A DNA stretch of 64,000 nucleotides from Phycisphaerales bacterium AB-hyl4 (GTDB lineage Bacteria; Planctomycetota; Phycisphaerae; Phycisphaerales; Phycisphaeraceae): positions 1 to 64,000 of the forward strand of contig JBGUBD010000003.1 in NCBI GenBank assembly GCA_041821185.1, in the 5' to 3' direction. The translations under genes and the position numbers were made by a program. Of the stretch, positions 31,255 through 40,468 are shown piece after piece. The stretch's first letter is position 1. Each line of letters opens with the position of its first letter. The notes under the pieces are model-generated. The model ran no database searches and was not told the origin of the DNA. It worked only from the letters and a program-made list of their open reading frames with translations.

Positions 31255-32685
31255 TTGCTCGATCTGGATACGACACATCCGTATTTCATTGGTGGTGAAC
31301 CGCTGACGCCGAACCGGGGGATGGCGGTGCTGGACAAATATCGCGGGGTGCCGGTGACGCGGGTGGCGCGGGCGGACGCGAAGGCGGTGAGCCAGGCGAT
31401 CTGCCGAGCGGCAGCGGCGGCGCAGGAGATGCGGGCGCTGGACGTGTATCAAAGGCAGTCGATCTTGCGAAAGCTTGCGTCGCTGGTGAAGCAGCGGCGG
31501 GAGGAGTTGGCGGAGCTGATCTGCGTGGAGGCGGGCAAGCCGATCGTGGTGGCGCGGGCGGAAGTGCAGCGGGCGGTGGACACGTTCAAGTCGGCGGCGG
31601 AGGCGTGCGGCCAGGTGTCGGGCGAGGTGCTGCCGATGGATCTGACGGAGCGGGGGTCGCAGCATGTGGGGATGACGATGCGGGTGCCGGTGGGGCCTTG
31701 CGCGTTGATCACGCCGTTCAACTTTCCGCTGAACCTGGTGGTGCACAAGGTTGCGCCGGCGATCGCGGCGGGTTGTCCGTTTGTGCTCAAGCCATCACCT
31801 CAGACGCCGTTGTGTGCGATTGCGCTGGGGCAGATGTTGCGGGAGACGGCGTTGCCGCCGGGCTCGTGGTCGATCGTGACGTGTTCGAACGAAGACGCGG
31901 CGGCGCTGGTGGAGGACGACCGGATTCGGCTGCTGTCGTTTACCGGGTCGGACCTGGTGGGCTGGCAGTTGAAGGCGAAGGCGGCGAAGAAGAAGGTGGT
32001 GCTGGAGCTTGGGGGCAATGCGGCGGTGATCGTTGACCGGGACTGGGACATGGCGGACGCGCTGGAGCGGATTACGTTCGGGGCGTTTTACCAGTCGGGG
32101 CAAAGCTGCATCAGTGTGCAGCGGATCATCGTGCATGATGATGTGTATGAGCATTTTCGCCATCGCTTCGTGGAAGGAGCGCGTCGGCTGAAGATGGGCG
32201 ACCCGCGCGAGGAAGAGACGATCATCGGGCCGATGATTTCCGAGCAGGCGGCGGAGCGGTTGGAATCGCGCGTGAACGCGGCGGTGGAGCAGGGGGGGCG
32301 GGTGTTGTGTGGCGGGGGTCGCAAGGGTGCGATGTTTGAGCCGACGGTGCTGGAGGCCGTGCCGGAGGCGTGCGAGCTGGTGAGCGAAGAGGCGTTCGGG
32401 CCGGTGGCGGTGCTGTCGCGATTTCGTGAGTTCAAGCATGCGCTGGCGGAGGTGAACCGCAGCCGATTCGGCTTGCAGGCGGGTGTGTTTACGCGCGACA
32501 TGGTTAAGGCGCATCAGGCGTGGGATGAGCTTGAGGTTGGCGCGGTGTTAATTGGCGAGATACCGTCGTGGCGAGCGGACCACATGCCGTATGGCGGCGT
32601 GAAGGATTCGGGCATCGGCCGAGAGGGTCCGCGTTATGCGATGGAAGCGATGACGGAGCTTCGTTTGATGGTGGTTCGTCGGTGA
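31255..32685 (+). CDS. NAD(P)-dependent aldehyde dehydrogenase (TTG start proposed)
   Basis: This aldehyde dehydrogenase superfamily protein oxidises aldehydes to acids with NAD(P). The oxyanion/cofactor motif LELGGNA, the catalytic Cys in SGQSCISVQR and a C-terminal MPYGGVKDSGIGREGP are all present, a pattern close to non-phosphorylating GAPDH and lactaldehyde dehydrogenases. Homology reaches back through PYFIGGE, so the ATG at 31321 is too late. A TTG at 31255 preceded by AAGGGAG is my choice (476 residues). The substrate is unknown. The tRNA lies downstream. Confidence 0.85.
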   Translation: MLDLDTTHPYFIGGEPLTPNRGMAVLDKYRGVPVTRVARADAKAVSQAICRAAAAAQEMRALDVYQRQSILRKLASLVKQRREELAELICVEAGKPIVVARAEVQRAVDTFKSAAEACGQVSGEVLPMDLTERGSQHVGMTMRVPVGPCALITPFNFPLNLVVHKVAPAIAAGCPFVLKPSPQTPLCAIALGQMLRETALPPGSWSIVTCSNEDAAALVEDDRIRLLSFTGSDLVGWQLKAKAAKKKVVLELGGNAAVIVDRDWDMADALERITFGAFYQSGQSCISVQRIIVHDDVYEHFRHRFVEGARRLKMGDPREEETIIGPMISEQAAERLESRVNAAVEQGGRVLCGGGRKGAMFEPTVLEAVPEACELVSEEAFGPVAVLSRFREFKHALAEVNRSRFGLQAGVFTRDMVKAHQAWDELEVGAVLIGEIPSWRADHMPYGGVKDSGIGREGPRYAMEAMTELRLMVVRR

Positions 32686-32738
32686 GAGGGATGGGTGATT
32701 TGGTCTCCATCTTTGCTCACGGCATTTCTATGCTGACG

Positions 32739-32800
32739 CCCACGGATTGAATCCGTGGGTTTCCATCGCACTGGCGATTTATGTCCGATGCGTATGATTT
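32739..32800 (+). repeat. CCCACGG palindrome with conserved tail
   Basis: CCCACGGAT and ATCCGTGGG flank a TGA loop (32739-32759). The tail to about 32800 contains CATCGCACTGGCGATTTATG and GTCCGATGCGTA. The tail aligns with those of the copies at 35347 and 45053. The element ends about ten bases from the tRNA. Confidence 0.8.
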
Positions 32801-32808
32801 TCTGAGAA

Positions 32809-32882
32809 TGGCGCCGGTGGGACTCGAACCCACACTGGAGCGATTTTAAGTCGCCTGCCTCTGCCAATTGGGCTACGGCGCC
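32809..32882 (-). tRNA. tRNA with UAA anticodon (Leu by codon) and short variable loop
   Basis: A cloverleaf of 74 bases is readable on the minus strand. There is a perfect seven-pair acceptor (GGCGCCG/CGGCGCC) with discriminator A, and a T-arm GTGGG-TTCGAGT-CCCAC. The anticodon loop CTTAAAA gives anticodon UAA. The D-stem is weak (three or four pairs). The variable region is only five bases, whereas bacterial leucine tRNAs normally have a long variable arm. CCA is not encoded. The call as a tRNA is firm; the amino acid is less so. Confidence 0.85.
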
Positions 32883-32958
32883 GGGTGTTGTTGCTGCGCG
32901 GCCGGGGCGTCCGGGGGACAAGTGTAGCGAGGTGGGGGCGGTTGCGCAGAGCTGCAGG

Positions 32959-33660
32959 TCAGTAGCCGGTGTCGGGGGTGGGTTGGCCCTGGACGATGGC
33001 GACGCCGGCGGAGCAGCCGAGGCGGGTGGCGCCGGCGTTGAGCATGGTGTGGGCGTCGTCGGCGTTGCGGATGCCGCCAGAGGCTTTGACCTGCATCGGG
33101 CCGGCGTGTTGTTTCATGAGGCGGACGGCTTCGGCGGTTGCGCCGCCGGCGGGGTGGAAGCCGGTGGAGGTTTTGACGAAGTCGCAGCCGGCGTTCTGCG
33201 CGGCGCGGCAGGCGACGGCGATGCGGCGCTCGGCTGTTTCATCATCCACATCTTTCATCAGTGCGGCAGACTCGATGATGAGCTTGACCACCACGTCGGG
33301 GTTGACGGAGCGTACGGCTCGGGTGAGCTCAAGGTACTCGCGCTCGGCGGCCTGGCTGTCTTCGGCGAGCAGGTGGGGCAGGTGTGCGACGAAGTCGATT
33401 TCCTGGGCGCCTTCTTTGCAGGCGCTGGTGGCTTCGATGGCTTTGATCATGGCTTTCATCGCGCCGAGGGGGAAGCCGACGACGACGCAGGCTTTGACGG
33501 GGCTGGCTTTGAGGCGGTTGGCGACGTGTGCGGCGTAGTGGCCGTTGACGCAGACGCTGGCGAAGCCGTGGGCGAGGGCCTCGTCGCAGAGGCGGTCGAT
33601 GTCGGCGAGGGTGGCTTCGGGCTTGAGGTTGGTGTGGTCGATGGTGGCGGCGAGGGTCAT
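32959..33660 (-). CDS. deoC: Deoxyribose-phosphate aldolase
   Basis: This enzyme splits 2-deoxyribose-5-phosphate to glyceraldehyde-3-phosphate and acetaldehyde in deoxynucleoside breakdown. The Schiff-base lysine is Lys163 in FVKTSTGF, assisted by Lys192 (VKASGGIR) and Asp89 (EIDFV). The motif MDHTNLKPEAT-like start (IDHTNLKPEA) is clear. At 233 residues it is of usual length. The aldehyde dehydrogenase on the other side of the tRNA might handle the acetaldehyde, but this is only suggested by proximity. Confidence 0.95.
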   Translation of the reverse strand: MTLAATIDHTNLKPEATLADIDRLCDEALAHGFASVCVNGHYAAHVANRLKASPVKACVVVGFPLGAMKAMIKAIEATSACKEGAQEIDFVAHLPHLLAEDSQAAEREYLELTRAVRSVNPDVVVKLIIESAALMKDVDDETAERRIAVACRAAQNAGCDFVKTSTGFHPAGGATAEAVRLMKQHAGPMQVKASGGIRNADDAHTMLNAGATRLGCSAGVAIVQGQPTPDTGY

Positions 33661-33690
33661 GGGGTGGTTTCTGGTTTGTGGGGGGAGGAG

Positions 33691-33717
33691 AAGCCCACGG
33701 CGTCACGCCTTGGGCTT
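33691..33717. repeat. CCCACGG palindrome, slightly diverged copy
   Basis: AAGCCCACGGCG and CGCCTTGGGCTT form arms with one mismatch around a TCA loop, just upstream of deoC and next to a TTTCTGGTTT tract. Confidence 0.7.
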
Positions 33718-33727
33718 CGGGTGGGGG

Positions 33728-34597
33728 TCAGTTCAGATTGTCGAAGAGGTTCTTGAGGGCGGTACGGTAGCGGGTTTCGTCGCGGTGGGCCAGATCGAGA
33801 TGGCTGCTGTCGGGGAATTCGATGAGCTGGCCTTGCGGGGCGGCGCTGGCGATGGTGACGGCGTCGTCGTAGTGGCAGATGGGGTCGTGTCGGCCGTGGA
33901 GGACGAGCAGGGGGCATGAAAGGTGGCGGGCCTGCTCGACGCGGTCGTAAGGCTGCCAGCGGGGGTTGAGCAGGCGGAGGGCGACGGCGGTAAGCGGCAG
34001 CAGGAGGACGACCGGCCAGCGGCGGGCGCGGAGGAAATTGGCGACCGGCTGATGCCATCGCGGGTAGGGGCCGTCGGCGATGACGGCTTTGATGCGCGGG
34101 TCTTGTGAGGCGGCGGCGGCGATGGCGATGCCGGCGCCCATGGAGTAGCCGAAGAGGACGACGCCCTGGGTGGTGTCGATCTGGTCGAGGATGTTGATGA
34201 TGTCGTCGGCCTCGCGCGTGCCGAGTTGACAGGTGCCGTCCGCTTCGCCGTGTCCGGGGAGGTCGAAGAGGAGCAGTTGGCTGGCGTGGGGTGTGAAGAG
34301 ATGGGCCCAGGTGAGTTGGCCGAGGCGTGAATCGCCGAAGCCGTGGATGAGGATGACGACAGGGCCTTGGGGTTGATCGCCGGGGATGAGCCAGGCGGGG
34401 CTGTCGTGGCCGTTGGCGAGGCGGAGGGTGAGTTCGGTGGAAGGTCTGCCGATTTGTTCCGGGTCGGTGGGCAATCCACGCGCGAGGGCAACTGCGTAGG
34501 TCTTGCGTGGCGGACGGCGCAATCGGCAGGCGATGGCGAAGGCCCCGGCAGTTAAGATGAGCAGCAAGGCGAGCAGTAGTAGGAGAAGCAGTCCCAT
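33728..34597 (-). CDS. Membrane-anchored alpha/beta hydrolase
   Basis: From the ATG at 34597 a hydrophobic N-terminal helix (2-24) anchors an alpha/beta hydrolase domain. The oxyanion segment is VILIHGFGDS, the nucleophile elbow GYSMGAG (Ser) and the acid/His region LHGRHDPIC plus SSHLDL. It is probably a serine esterase or peptidase; the substrate is not predictable. An in-frame extension upstream is not supported. Confidence 0.82.
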   Translation of the reverse strand: MGLLLLLLLALLLILTAGAFAIACRLRRPPRKTYAVALARGLPTDPEQIGRPSTELTLRLANGHDSPAWLIPGDQPQGPVVILIHGFGDSRLGQLTWAHLFTPHASQLLLFDLPGHGEADGTCQLGTREADDIINILDQIDTTQGVVLFGYSMGAGIAIAAAASQDPRIKAVIADGPYPRWHQPVANFLRARRWPVVLLLPLTAVALRLLNPRWQPYDRVEQARHLSCPLLVLHGRHDPICHYDDAVTIASAAPQGQLIEFPDSSHLDLAHRDETRYRTALKNLFDNLN

Positions 34598-34903
34598 GAT
34601 CGGGCCATAGGATAGGGGCAGTTGGTGAGGTCTGCTGACTGTGGACGGCCGTCGGCGTGAAGCTGAATCAATTATGCGGACGGGGCAATGCGTGAATGTA
34701 AAAAAAGGGCGAATGCCCCCGACGGCATCCGCCCAAACATAAGCGTGATTTGTATATTGCTCATCTAACGCGGGGCGGTCACTCATCCCACAGCAAGATA
34801 TTACATCATCTTAAAAGTGGGGTGAGGGTAACAATCAAAATACGACCCGTCAACGTTAATATCACGATTGACGTTGCGTGGTTGTCAACGGTGTAATGCC
34901 TCC
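34598..34903. other. AT-richer non-coding interval with orphan terminator
   Basis: This 306-base gap separates the hydrolase and the divergently read small DNA-binding-like gene. It contains a strong minus-strand terminator (34700-34734) and is AT-richer than the surroundings between about 34.73 and 34.88 kb. No open frame is credible. The layout fits a small minus-strand RNA of up to about 150 bases. Confidence 0.5.
34700..34734 (-). terminator. Strong rho-independent terminator, orphan
   Basis: On the minus strand GGGCGGATGCC and GGCATTCGCCC form an 11-pair stem (one mismatch) followed by TTTTTTT. No minus-strand gene ends here. Confidence 0.75.
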
Positions 34904-35284
34904 ATGCCCCGCAAAAAGACGATCAACCTGGCGATCCCCGAACCTCTGCTGGAAGAGTTCAACGAGGTGTGTCGGCACTACGGCCACGCGAAGCAGAAGG
35001 GGCTCGTGCTCAGCGCGGCGATCCTGATGTTCCTGGAAGCAGACCCGGCGGAACAGGGCGAATCGCTGGAGCGAATTCTGATTTCGGATGTCCGCGCCGG
35101 TGTGGATTCGATGATCCATCGAGCGAAGCAGGAACAACTCGAACGCATCAACCAGCGCGAAACGCCTGCGGCATCGCCTGCGAAAACGCCTGCGGACGAA
35201 CCGCTGCAACTGGCGAAGGCGGCGAAGAAGGCTCGGCCGGGGAAGAAGGCGGTGGGGCGGATTTTGCCGACGCAGGGCGAGTAG
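34904..35284 (+). CDS. Small basic protein, possible ribbon-helix-helix regulator
   Basis: From MPRKKTINLAIPEPLLEEF this 126-residue protein begins with a short basic strand and two helices, the layout of MetJ/Arc ribbon-helix-helix proteins. A charged middle part and a Lys/Ala-rich, probably disordered tail follow. DNA binding is inferred from this shape only. The AT-rich region just upstream may be its promoter. Confidence 0.65.
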   Translation: MPRKKTINLAIPEPLLEEFNEVCRHYGHAKQKGLVLSAAILMFLEADPAEQGESLERILISDVRAGVDSMIHRAKQEQLERINQRETPAASPAKTPADEPLQLAKAAKKARPGKKAVGRILPTQGE

Positions 35285-35346
35285 TGGGGTGGGGAGTAGG
35301 GCGGGGGTTTGGGGTGCAGGATCGTTAAGACCCGCAAGCGTTCAGA

Positions 35347-35405
35347 CCCACGGCTGCAAGCCGTGGGCTTTGAGCGCGATGGGGATGCATGTCTGATCGG
35401 TGTGA
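35347..35405 (+). repeat. CCCACGG palindrome with conserved tail
   Basis: CCCACGG and CCGTGGG flank a CTGCAAG loop (35347-35367). The tail GCGCGATGGGGATGCATGTC then TGATCGG aligns with the tails at 32760 and 45074. Confidence 0.8.
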
Positions 35406-35409
35406 GCGG

Positions 35410-35901
35410 TCAGGGTTCGATGTTGTTTTTGCCGTCGTAGACGTGGCGGACTTTCAGGCCAACCTTTGCGGCGTGGCGGGCGAGCTTGGTGGCGATGTGG
35501 CGGGTTGGCGTCGGCGTGGGTGACGCGTTGTCGGCATCGGTGTGGGTGTGCACGGCCTGGTCGAGGCAATGTCGAAGCGCGTCGGCGGAGGCGTCGGGCG
35601 TGTCTTGCGTGGCGGGCTGCTGGAGTTGGCGGGTGAGGTCGAGGACGAACTGTGTCATGGCCATGCCGAACAGGTCGCAGTAGTCTTCCTTGTCGGCCAC
35701 GTTTTCGCCGAAGTGGAAGAGCCAGGCCTCCATGTACTCATGGGATATGACTTGGATTTGCTGGGCTTCGGTCACCACCGTTGAAACTAGCAACTCGTGG
35801 GCATCATTGTCGCAGAGCCCGAGACATTTCTCTCCCTCGTGCTCGATGTAGCTGTCAACGAAGCGGACACGGTAGAGGAATGGGCCGACACGGAGAATCA
35901 T
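35410..35901 (-). CDS. Hypothetical protein with an HExxE motif, intact paralogue
   Basis: This 163-residue soluble protein begins MILRVGPFLYRVRFV. HEYME within SHEYMEAWLFHFG, followed by KEDYCDLFGMAMTQF, recalls phage-type HExxH metallopeptidase-like proteins, but the second histidine is a glutamate. The last 40 residues are basic. The start overlaps the upstream membrane protein by four bases. A truncated second copy of its N-terminal part lies at 36412-36609. Confidence 0.7.
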   Translation of the reverse strand: MILRVGPFLYRVRFVDSYIEHEGEKCLGLCDNDAHELLVSTVVTEAQQIQVISHEYMEAWLFHFGENVADKEDYCDLFGMAMTQFVLDLTRQLQQPATQDTPDASADALRHCLDQAVHTHTDADNASPTPTPTRHIATKLARHAAKVGLKVRHVYDGKNNIEP

Positions 35902-36335
35902 GGATGGGCTCCGTCGCAGTTGTTCTTGTCATCAGAAATGTTGGCTCCACACTCGGGGCATGTAGTTCGATTCGCATCTAGAGTGCCCATCAGGTCGTAA
36001 CCGCAGACGATACACAGGCCATTCGTAATCCGTTCAGTTCCCGACGAGAGCCCCCACGTAAAGCGGACGATGGCTGCGATAAGTAACAACAACGGAGTGC
36101 TGCCGAACAAACCCGTCCGTTGCCACGAATCGGACAGAAAAACGATCGCACTCCCCAATGTTAGCCCTGTCGCCATCGTCAACCCAAACACCCACAGCGA
36201 TGCAATCCCGACTATCAACATTGAGACCAGCCACCACCGCATGAGTGCAGCGGTGAATATTAGAATCAACGCAAACGCAGCGGAAAGCATGCACAGCTTT
36301 CCCCCCAATATCACCATCAGCCATGCGGGGTCCAT
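35898..36335 (-). CDS. Membrane protein with C-terminal zinc ribbon
   Basis: This 145-residue protein has about three hydrophobic helices, then a four-cysteine ribbon: CIVCGYDLMGT followed by CPECG. The C-x-x-C-G-Y-D-L ribbon is a form I associate with planctomycete membrane proteins. It lies between the truncated and intact HExxE copies and overlaps the latter by four bases. GC is lower than in sucC. Its role is unknown. Confidence 0.72.
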   Translation of the reverse strand: MDPAWLMVILGGKLCMLSAAFALILIFTAALMRWWLVSMLIVGIASLWVFGLTMATGLTLGSAIVFLSDSWQRTGLFGSTPLLLLIAAIVRFTWGLSSGTERITNGLCIVCGYDLMGTLDANRTTCPECGANISDDKNNCDGAHP

Positions 36336-36411
36336 ACAATCTCCCCTAACACTAAGCCTAGGAGGATTCCGAGCATTCTATGCCATATTGTACCGGAGGA
36401 GGTTGCTCGGC

Positions 36412-36609
36412 TTATTGGACAAACCGACAACACATCTCCATGTATTCGAGACAGATGACTTGAATCTGCTGGGCTTCGTTGACGGTGGTGGAGACGAGCA
36501 GTTCGTGGGCGTCGTTATCGCAGAGGCCGAGGCAGGGTTCGCCTTCGTGGTCGATGTAGCCATCGACGAAGCGGACGCGGTAGAGGAACGGGCCGACGCG
36601 CAGGATCAT
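36412..36609 (-). pseudogene. Truncated duplicate of the HExxE protein gene
   Basis: The first 57 or so codons match the gene at 35410-35901 closely (for example GLCDNDAHELLVST in both). The frame then diverges after EYME and stops eight residues later, so the second half is missing. It begins about 60 bases after sucC. It is either a remnant of tandem duplication or a short protein still expressed; I favour a remnant. Confidence 0.7.
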
Positions 36610-36671
36610 GAGGGACACTCCGCTGCGCTTCGTGGCTAATGGATGATCATGGTATCGACCCTGCGGTTGGG

Positions 36672-37886
<1,215 letters not shown>

Positions 37887-37939
37887 GGTTCGTGGATCAT
37901 ATCGACCGAGGCACGCGAGGCCAAGCCGGGGGGGGGATT

Positions 37940-37978
37940 GGGGTTTCTGGTTTTTGGTTTCTGGTTTCTGGTTGGGGG
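37940..37978. repeat. TTTCTGGTTT repeat tract upstream of sucC
   Basis: Three or four degenerate copies of TTTCTGGTTT lie in the spacer next to a perfect palindrome at 37987-38012. Confidence 0.6.
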
Positions 37979-37986
37979 AGGGGTGG

Positions 37987-38012
37987 GGCAGTGCAGCTTA
38001 AGCTGCACTGCC
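37987..38012. repeat. Perfect 26-base palindrome
   Basis: GGCAGTGCAGCTT is followed directly by its complement AAGCTGCACTGCC with a CTTAAG centre. A related element with the same centre is at 54855-54880. Confidence 0.85.
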
Positions 38013-38025
38013 TTGCGGGGGCGGG

Positions 38026-38172
38026 TTAATCGAAGATGACGATGAGGATCATCGCGAGCAGGGTGAGGCCGAAGCCGATGAGGATCAGCCAGGCGAACAG
38101 CTTGCGGAACGGGCGCTTTCTCGGGACGAAGGGCGCGTCGTTGTCGTCGTAATGTGGGTCAGGTTCGGTCAT
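38026..38172 (-). CDS. Small single-helix membrane protein coupled to galE
   Basis: This 48-residue protein has a polar N-terminus (MTEPDPHYDDNDAPF), a basic patch and one C-terminal hydrophobic helix. Its ATG overlaps the galE stop as ATGA, so translation is probably coupled. No family recognised. Confidence 0.65.
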   Translation of the reverse strand: MTEPDPHYDDNDAPFVPRKRPFRKLFAWLILIGFGLTLLAMILIVIFD

Positions 38173-39182
38173 GGCTGGGCGTATCCGTCGGGGTGATTGC
38201 GATACCAGCGCCATGCGGTTTCGATGACGCGATGGATGTCGGTGTAGCTGGGTGTCCAGCCGACTTCGGTGCGGAGTTTGTCGGCGTTGGCGTAGAGGCT
38301 TGGCGGATCGCCGGGGCGGCGGGGGCCCATTTGGGCGGGGATGTCGCGGCCGGTGACTTCGCGGGCGGCGTCGACGATCTGCTTGACGCTGTAGCCCTGG
38401 CCGATGCCGAGGTTGTAGAAGCGCTGGTCGGCGGGATTGAGTTTCTGCATGACCATGCTGTGTGCGGCGACGAGGTCTTCGACGTGGATGTAGTCGCGGA
38501 TGCACGTGCCGTCGGGCGTGTCGTAGTCTTCGCCGAAGATGGTGACGTGTTCGCGTTGGCCGAGCGCGACTTCGAGGATGATGGGGATGAGGTGTGTTTC
38601 GGGCTCGTGGTCTTCGCCGATGGTTCCGTCCGCGGCGGAGCCTGCGACGTTGAAGTAGCGGAGGGCGGCGAAGGCGAAGTCTTTGTTGGCGTTGGCGTAG
38701 TCGATGAGGATGCGTTCGACGAAGAGCTTTGACCAGCCGTAGGGGTTGATGGGGCTTTGGGGCATGGTTTCGACGATGGGCATGGAGGCCGGTTCGCCAT
38801 AGGTTGCGCAGGTGGAGCTGAAGACGAGTCTGCGGACGCCGGCGTCGTGCATGGCCTGGAGGAGGCTGAGCGTGCCTGCGGTGTTGTTGTCGTAGTAGGT
38901 CAGCGGCTCGGTGACGGACTCGCCGACGTAGGCGAGCGCTGCGAAGTGCATGACGCAGTCGATCTTGTGGTGAACGAGCGCGCTGGTTACGGCTTCGGTG
39001 TGGCGAAGGTCGAGCTCTTCGAAGGGTACGTGCTTGCCGCTGGCCTGTTCGATGGCGTCGAGTGCGGCGCGGTGGCCTCGGTGGAGGTTGTCGAGCACGA
39101 CGACGTGGTGGCCCTGCTCGCGTAGATGTTTGACTGCGTGTGAGCCGATGTAGCCGGCACCGCCTGTGACCAACACGTTCAT
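38169..39182 (-). CDS. galE: UDP-glucose 4-epimerase
   Basis: This extended short-chain dehydrogenase interconverts UDP-glucose and UDP-galactose. The NAD-binding GGAGYIGSH is at residues 7-15, the catalytic Ser/Thr region is VFSSTCATYG and the YGWSK motif supplies Tyr and Lys. At 337 residues it is of typical length. GAGGGG lies upstream of the ATG. It probably supplies galactose for surface polysaccharide. Confidence 0.95.
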   Translation of the reverse strand: MNVLVTGGAGYIGSHAVKHLREQGHHVVVLDNLHRGHRAALDAIEQASGKHVPFEELDLRHTEAVTSALVHHKIDCVMHFAALAYVGESVTEPLTYYDNNTAGTLSLLQAMHDAGVRRLVFSSTCATYGEPASMPIVETMPQSPINPYGWSKLFVERILIDYANANKDFAFAALRYFNVAGSAADGTIGEDHEPETHLIPIILEVALGQREHVTIFGEDYDTPDGTCIRDYIHVEDLVAAHSMVMQKLNPADQRFYNLGIGQGYSVKQIVDAAREVTGRDIPAQMGPRRPGDPPSLYANADKLRTEVGWTPSYTDIHRVIETAWRWYRNHPDGYAQP

Positions 39183-39270
39183 AAGCGCGATCCCCTCAAG
39201 TGAAACGAGTGACTGACGTGGGGGTAGTTTAGCGGCCGTGGGGGAGGTGGGCGCGGGGCGCGCTTCGCGG

Positions 39271-40374
39271 CTAGCGCTTGCGGCCGAGGCGGGCGACGAG
39301 GCCGGTGATGGCGAGGCCGACGACGGTGAGCGTCAGGGATCCGATGACCTGGGCGGCGTCGGGCTCGAAGAACTGGCGTGGGTAGTCTTTGGGCTCGACG
39401 GGTCGGCCGGTGTTTTCGAAGAAAAGTTGATCGTCGACGAGGACGACGGGTTGGCCCTTGAGCATTTCGCCGGCTTCGGGGGGCACGCCGTGTTGGAAGG
39501 GCCATAGGCCGACGACCGCGCCGAGCAGCAGGCCGAGCAGGACGCCGAGGGTGATGCGTGGGAAGCGGTCGAGGACGAATTTGAGGGCGTTGGCGATGAC
39601 GACGATGCCGATGAAGACGCCGAGTGCGACGGGGAGGACGACGCTTAGCACCGGTTCGCGGAGGGCGGCCCAGTCGGCGGCTTGCACGGCCTGTCGTGTC
39701 TGGTCGATGGCGTTGAGGATGGTGACGTAGACGCCGAGCACGAGCAGGAGGTATCCGCCGCTGAGTCCGGGGAGGATCATCGCGCCGGCGCCGACCGTGC
39801 CGGCGATGAACATGAGGATGAAACCGCTGCTGTCGGGGCCGTCTTCGCCGACGCGCATCATCTGCACGAAGGCGAGCGCTGCCATGGCGGCGAAGCCCGC
39901 TGCTGCGCCGATCCAGAACGGGCCGTCGCGTTTGGGTGACATCGCCCAGACGACGGGCACGCCGCCGAGGGTGAGGCCGATGAAGAGGCTGTACATGATC
40001 CAGGTTTGCTCGACGACGAGTTGGCCCAGCAGTCCGGCGAGGCCGACGATGCCGACGACGGCGGCGAAGGCGACGATGATGAGCACGAGCAGGCTGTGGC
40101 GGGTGAAGCGCAGGCGGGTGGCGTTGGCGATGGCCTGGACGAATTGCGGATAGATGCCGGCGGCGACGAGCATCGTGCCGCCGCTGATGCCGGGCACGAG
40201 GTTGGCGAGCCCCATGAGAAACCCGCCGAGCGCGGCTCGCACGGCCAGCAGCGGCGCCGCGAGGCGGGCGAGACTGGCGGCGGCAGGGACGGCAGGGACA
40301 GCAGGGGTGCCGGGGGTGCCGGGGCTTCCGGGGGTGCCGGCGGGCGCGGGGGTGGACTTTGACTCGGGTTGCAT
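39271..40374 (-). CDS. DUF368 membrane protein, polyprenyl-phosphate translocase-like
   Basis: From MQPESK the protein has a Pro/Gly/Thr-rich N-terminal stretch, then the family signature ALGGFLMGLANLVPGISGGT and about eight to ten helices, including a second GAGAMILPGLSGGYLL repeat. DUF368 proteins such as PopT have been linked to recycling of undecaprenyl phosphate across the membrane; transfer of that role to this protein is by homology. The start is not backed by a clear ribosome site, and an ATG at 40434 would add 20 residues. Confidence 0.85.
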   Translation of the reverse strand: MQPESKSTPAPAGTPGSPGTPGTPAVPAVPAAASLARLAAPLLAVRAALGGFLMGLANLVPGISGGTMLVAAGIYPQFVQAIANATRLRFTRHSLLVLIIVAFAAVVGIVGLAGLLGQLVVEQTWIMYSLFIGLTLGGVPVVWAMSPKRDGPFWIGAAAGFAAMAALAFVQMMRVGEDGPDSSGFILMFIAGTVGAGAMILPGLSGGYLLLVLGVYVTILNAIDQTRQAVQAADWAALREPVLSVVLPVALGVFIGIVVIANALKFVLDRFPRITLGVLLGLLLGAVVGLWPFQHGVPPEAGEMLKGQPVVLVDDQLFFENTGRPVEPKDYPRQFFEPDAAQVIGSLTLTVVGLAITGLVARLGRKR

Positions 40375-40423
40375 GGGGCTTTTTATAGCACGTTCGGACG
40401 CGGTCAAGTGAAACGGGGGAAAA

Positions 40424-40450
40424 GCGCGGTGCAAGCACCGCGGCTAAATG
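40424..40450 (+). repeat. GGCTAAATG palindrome
   Basis: CGCGGTGC-AA-GCACCGCG followed by GCTAAATG, in the gap between two minus-strand genes. Near-identical copies lie at 49871 and 62075. Confidence 0.85.
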
Positions 40451-40468
40451 GGGGGCGAGTTCAGTCAG

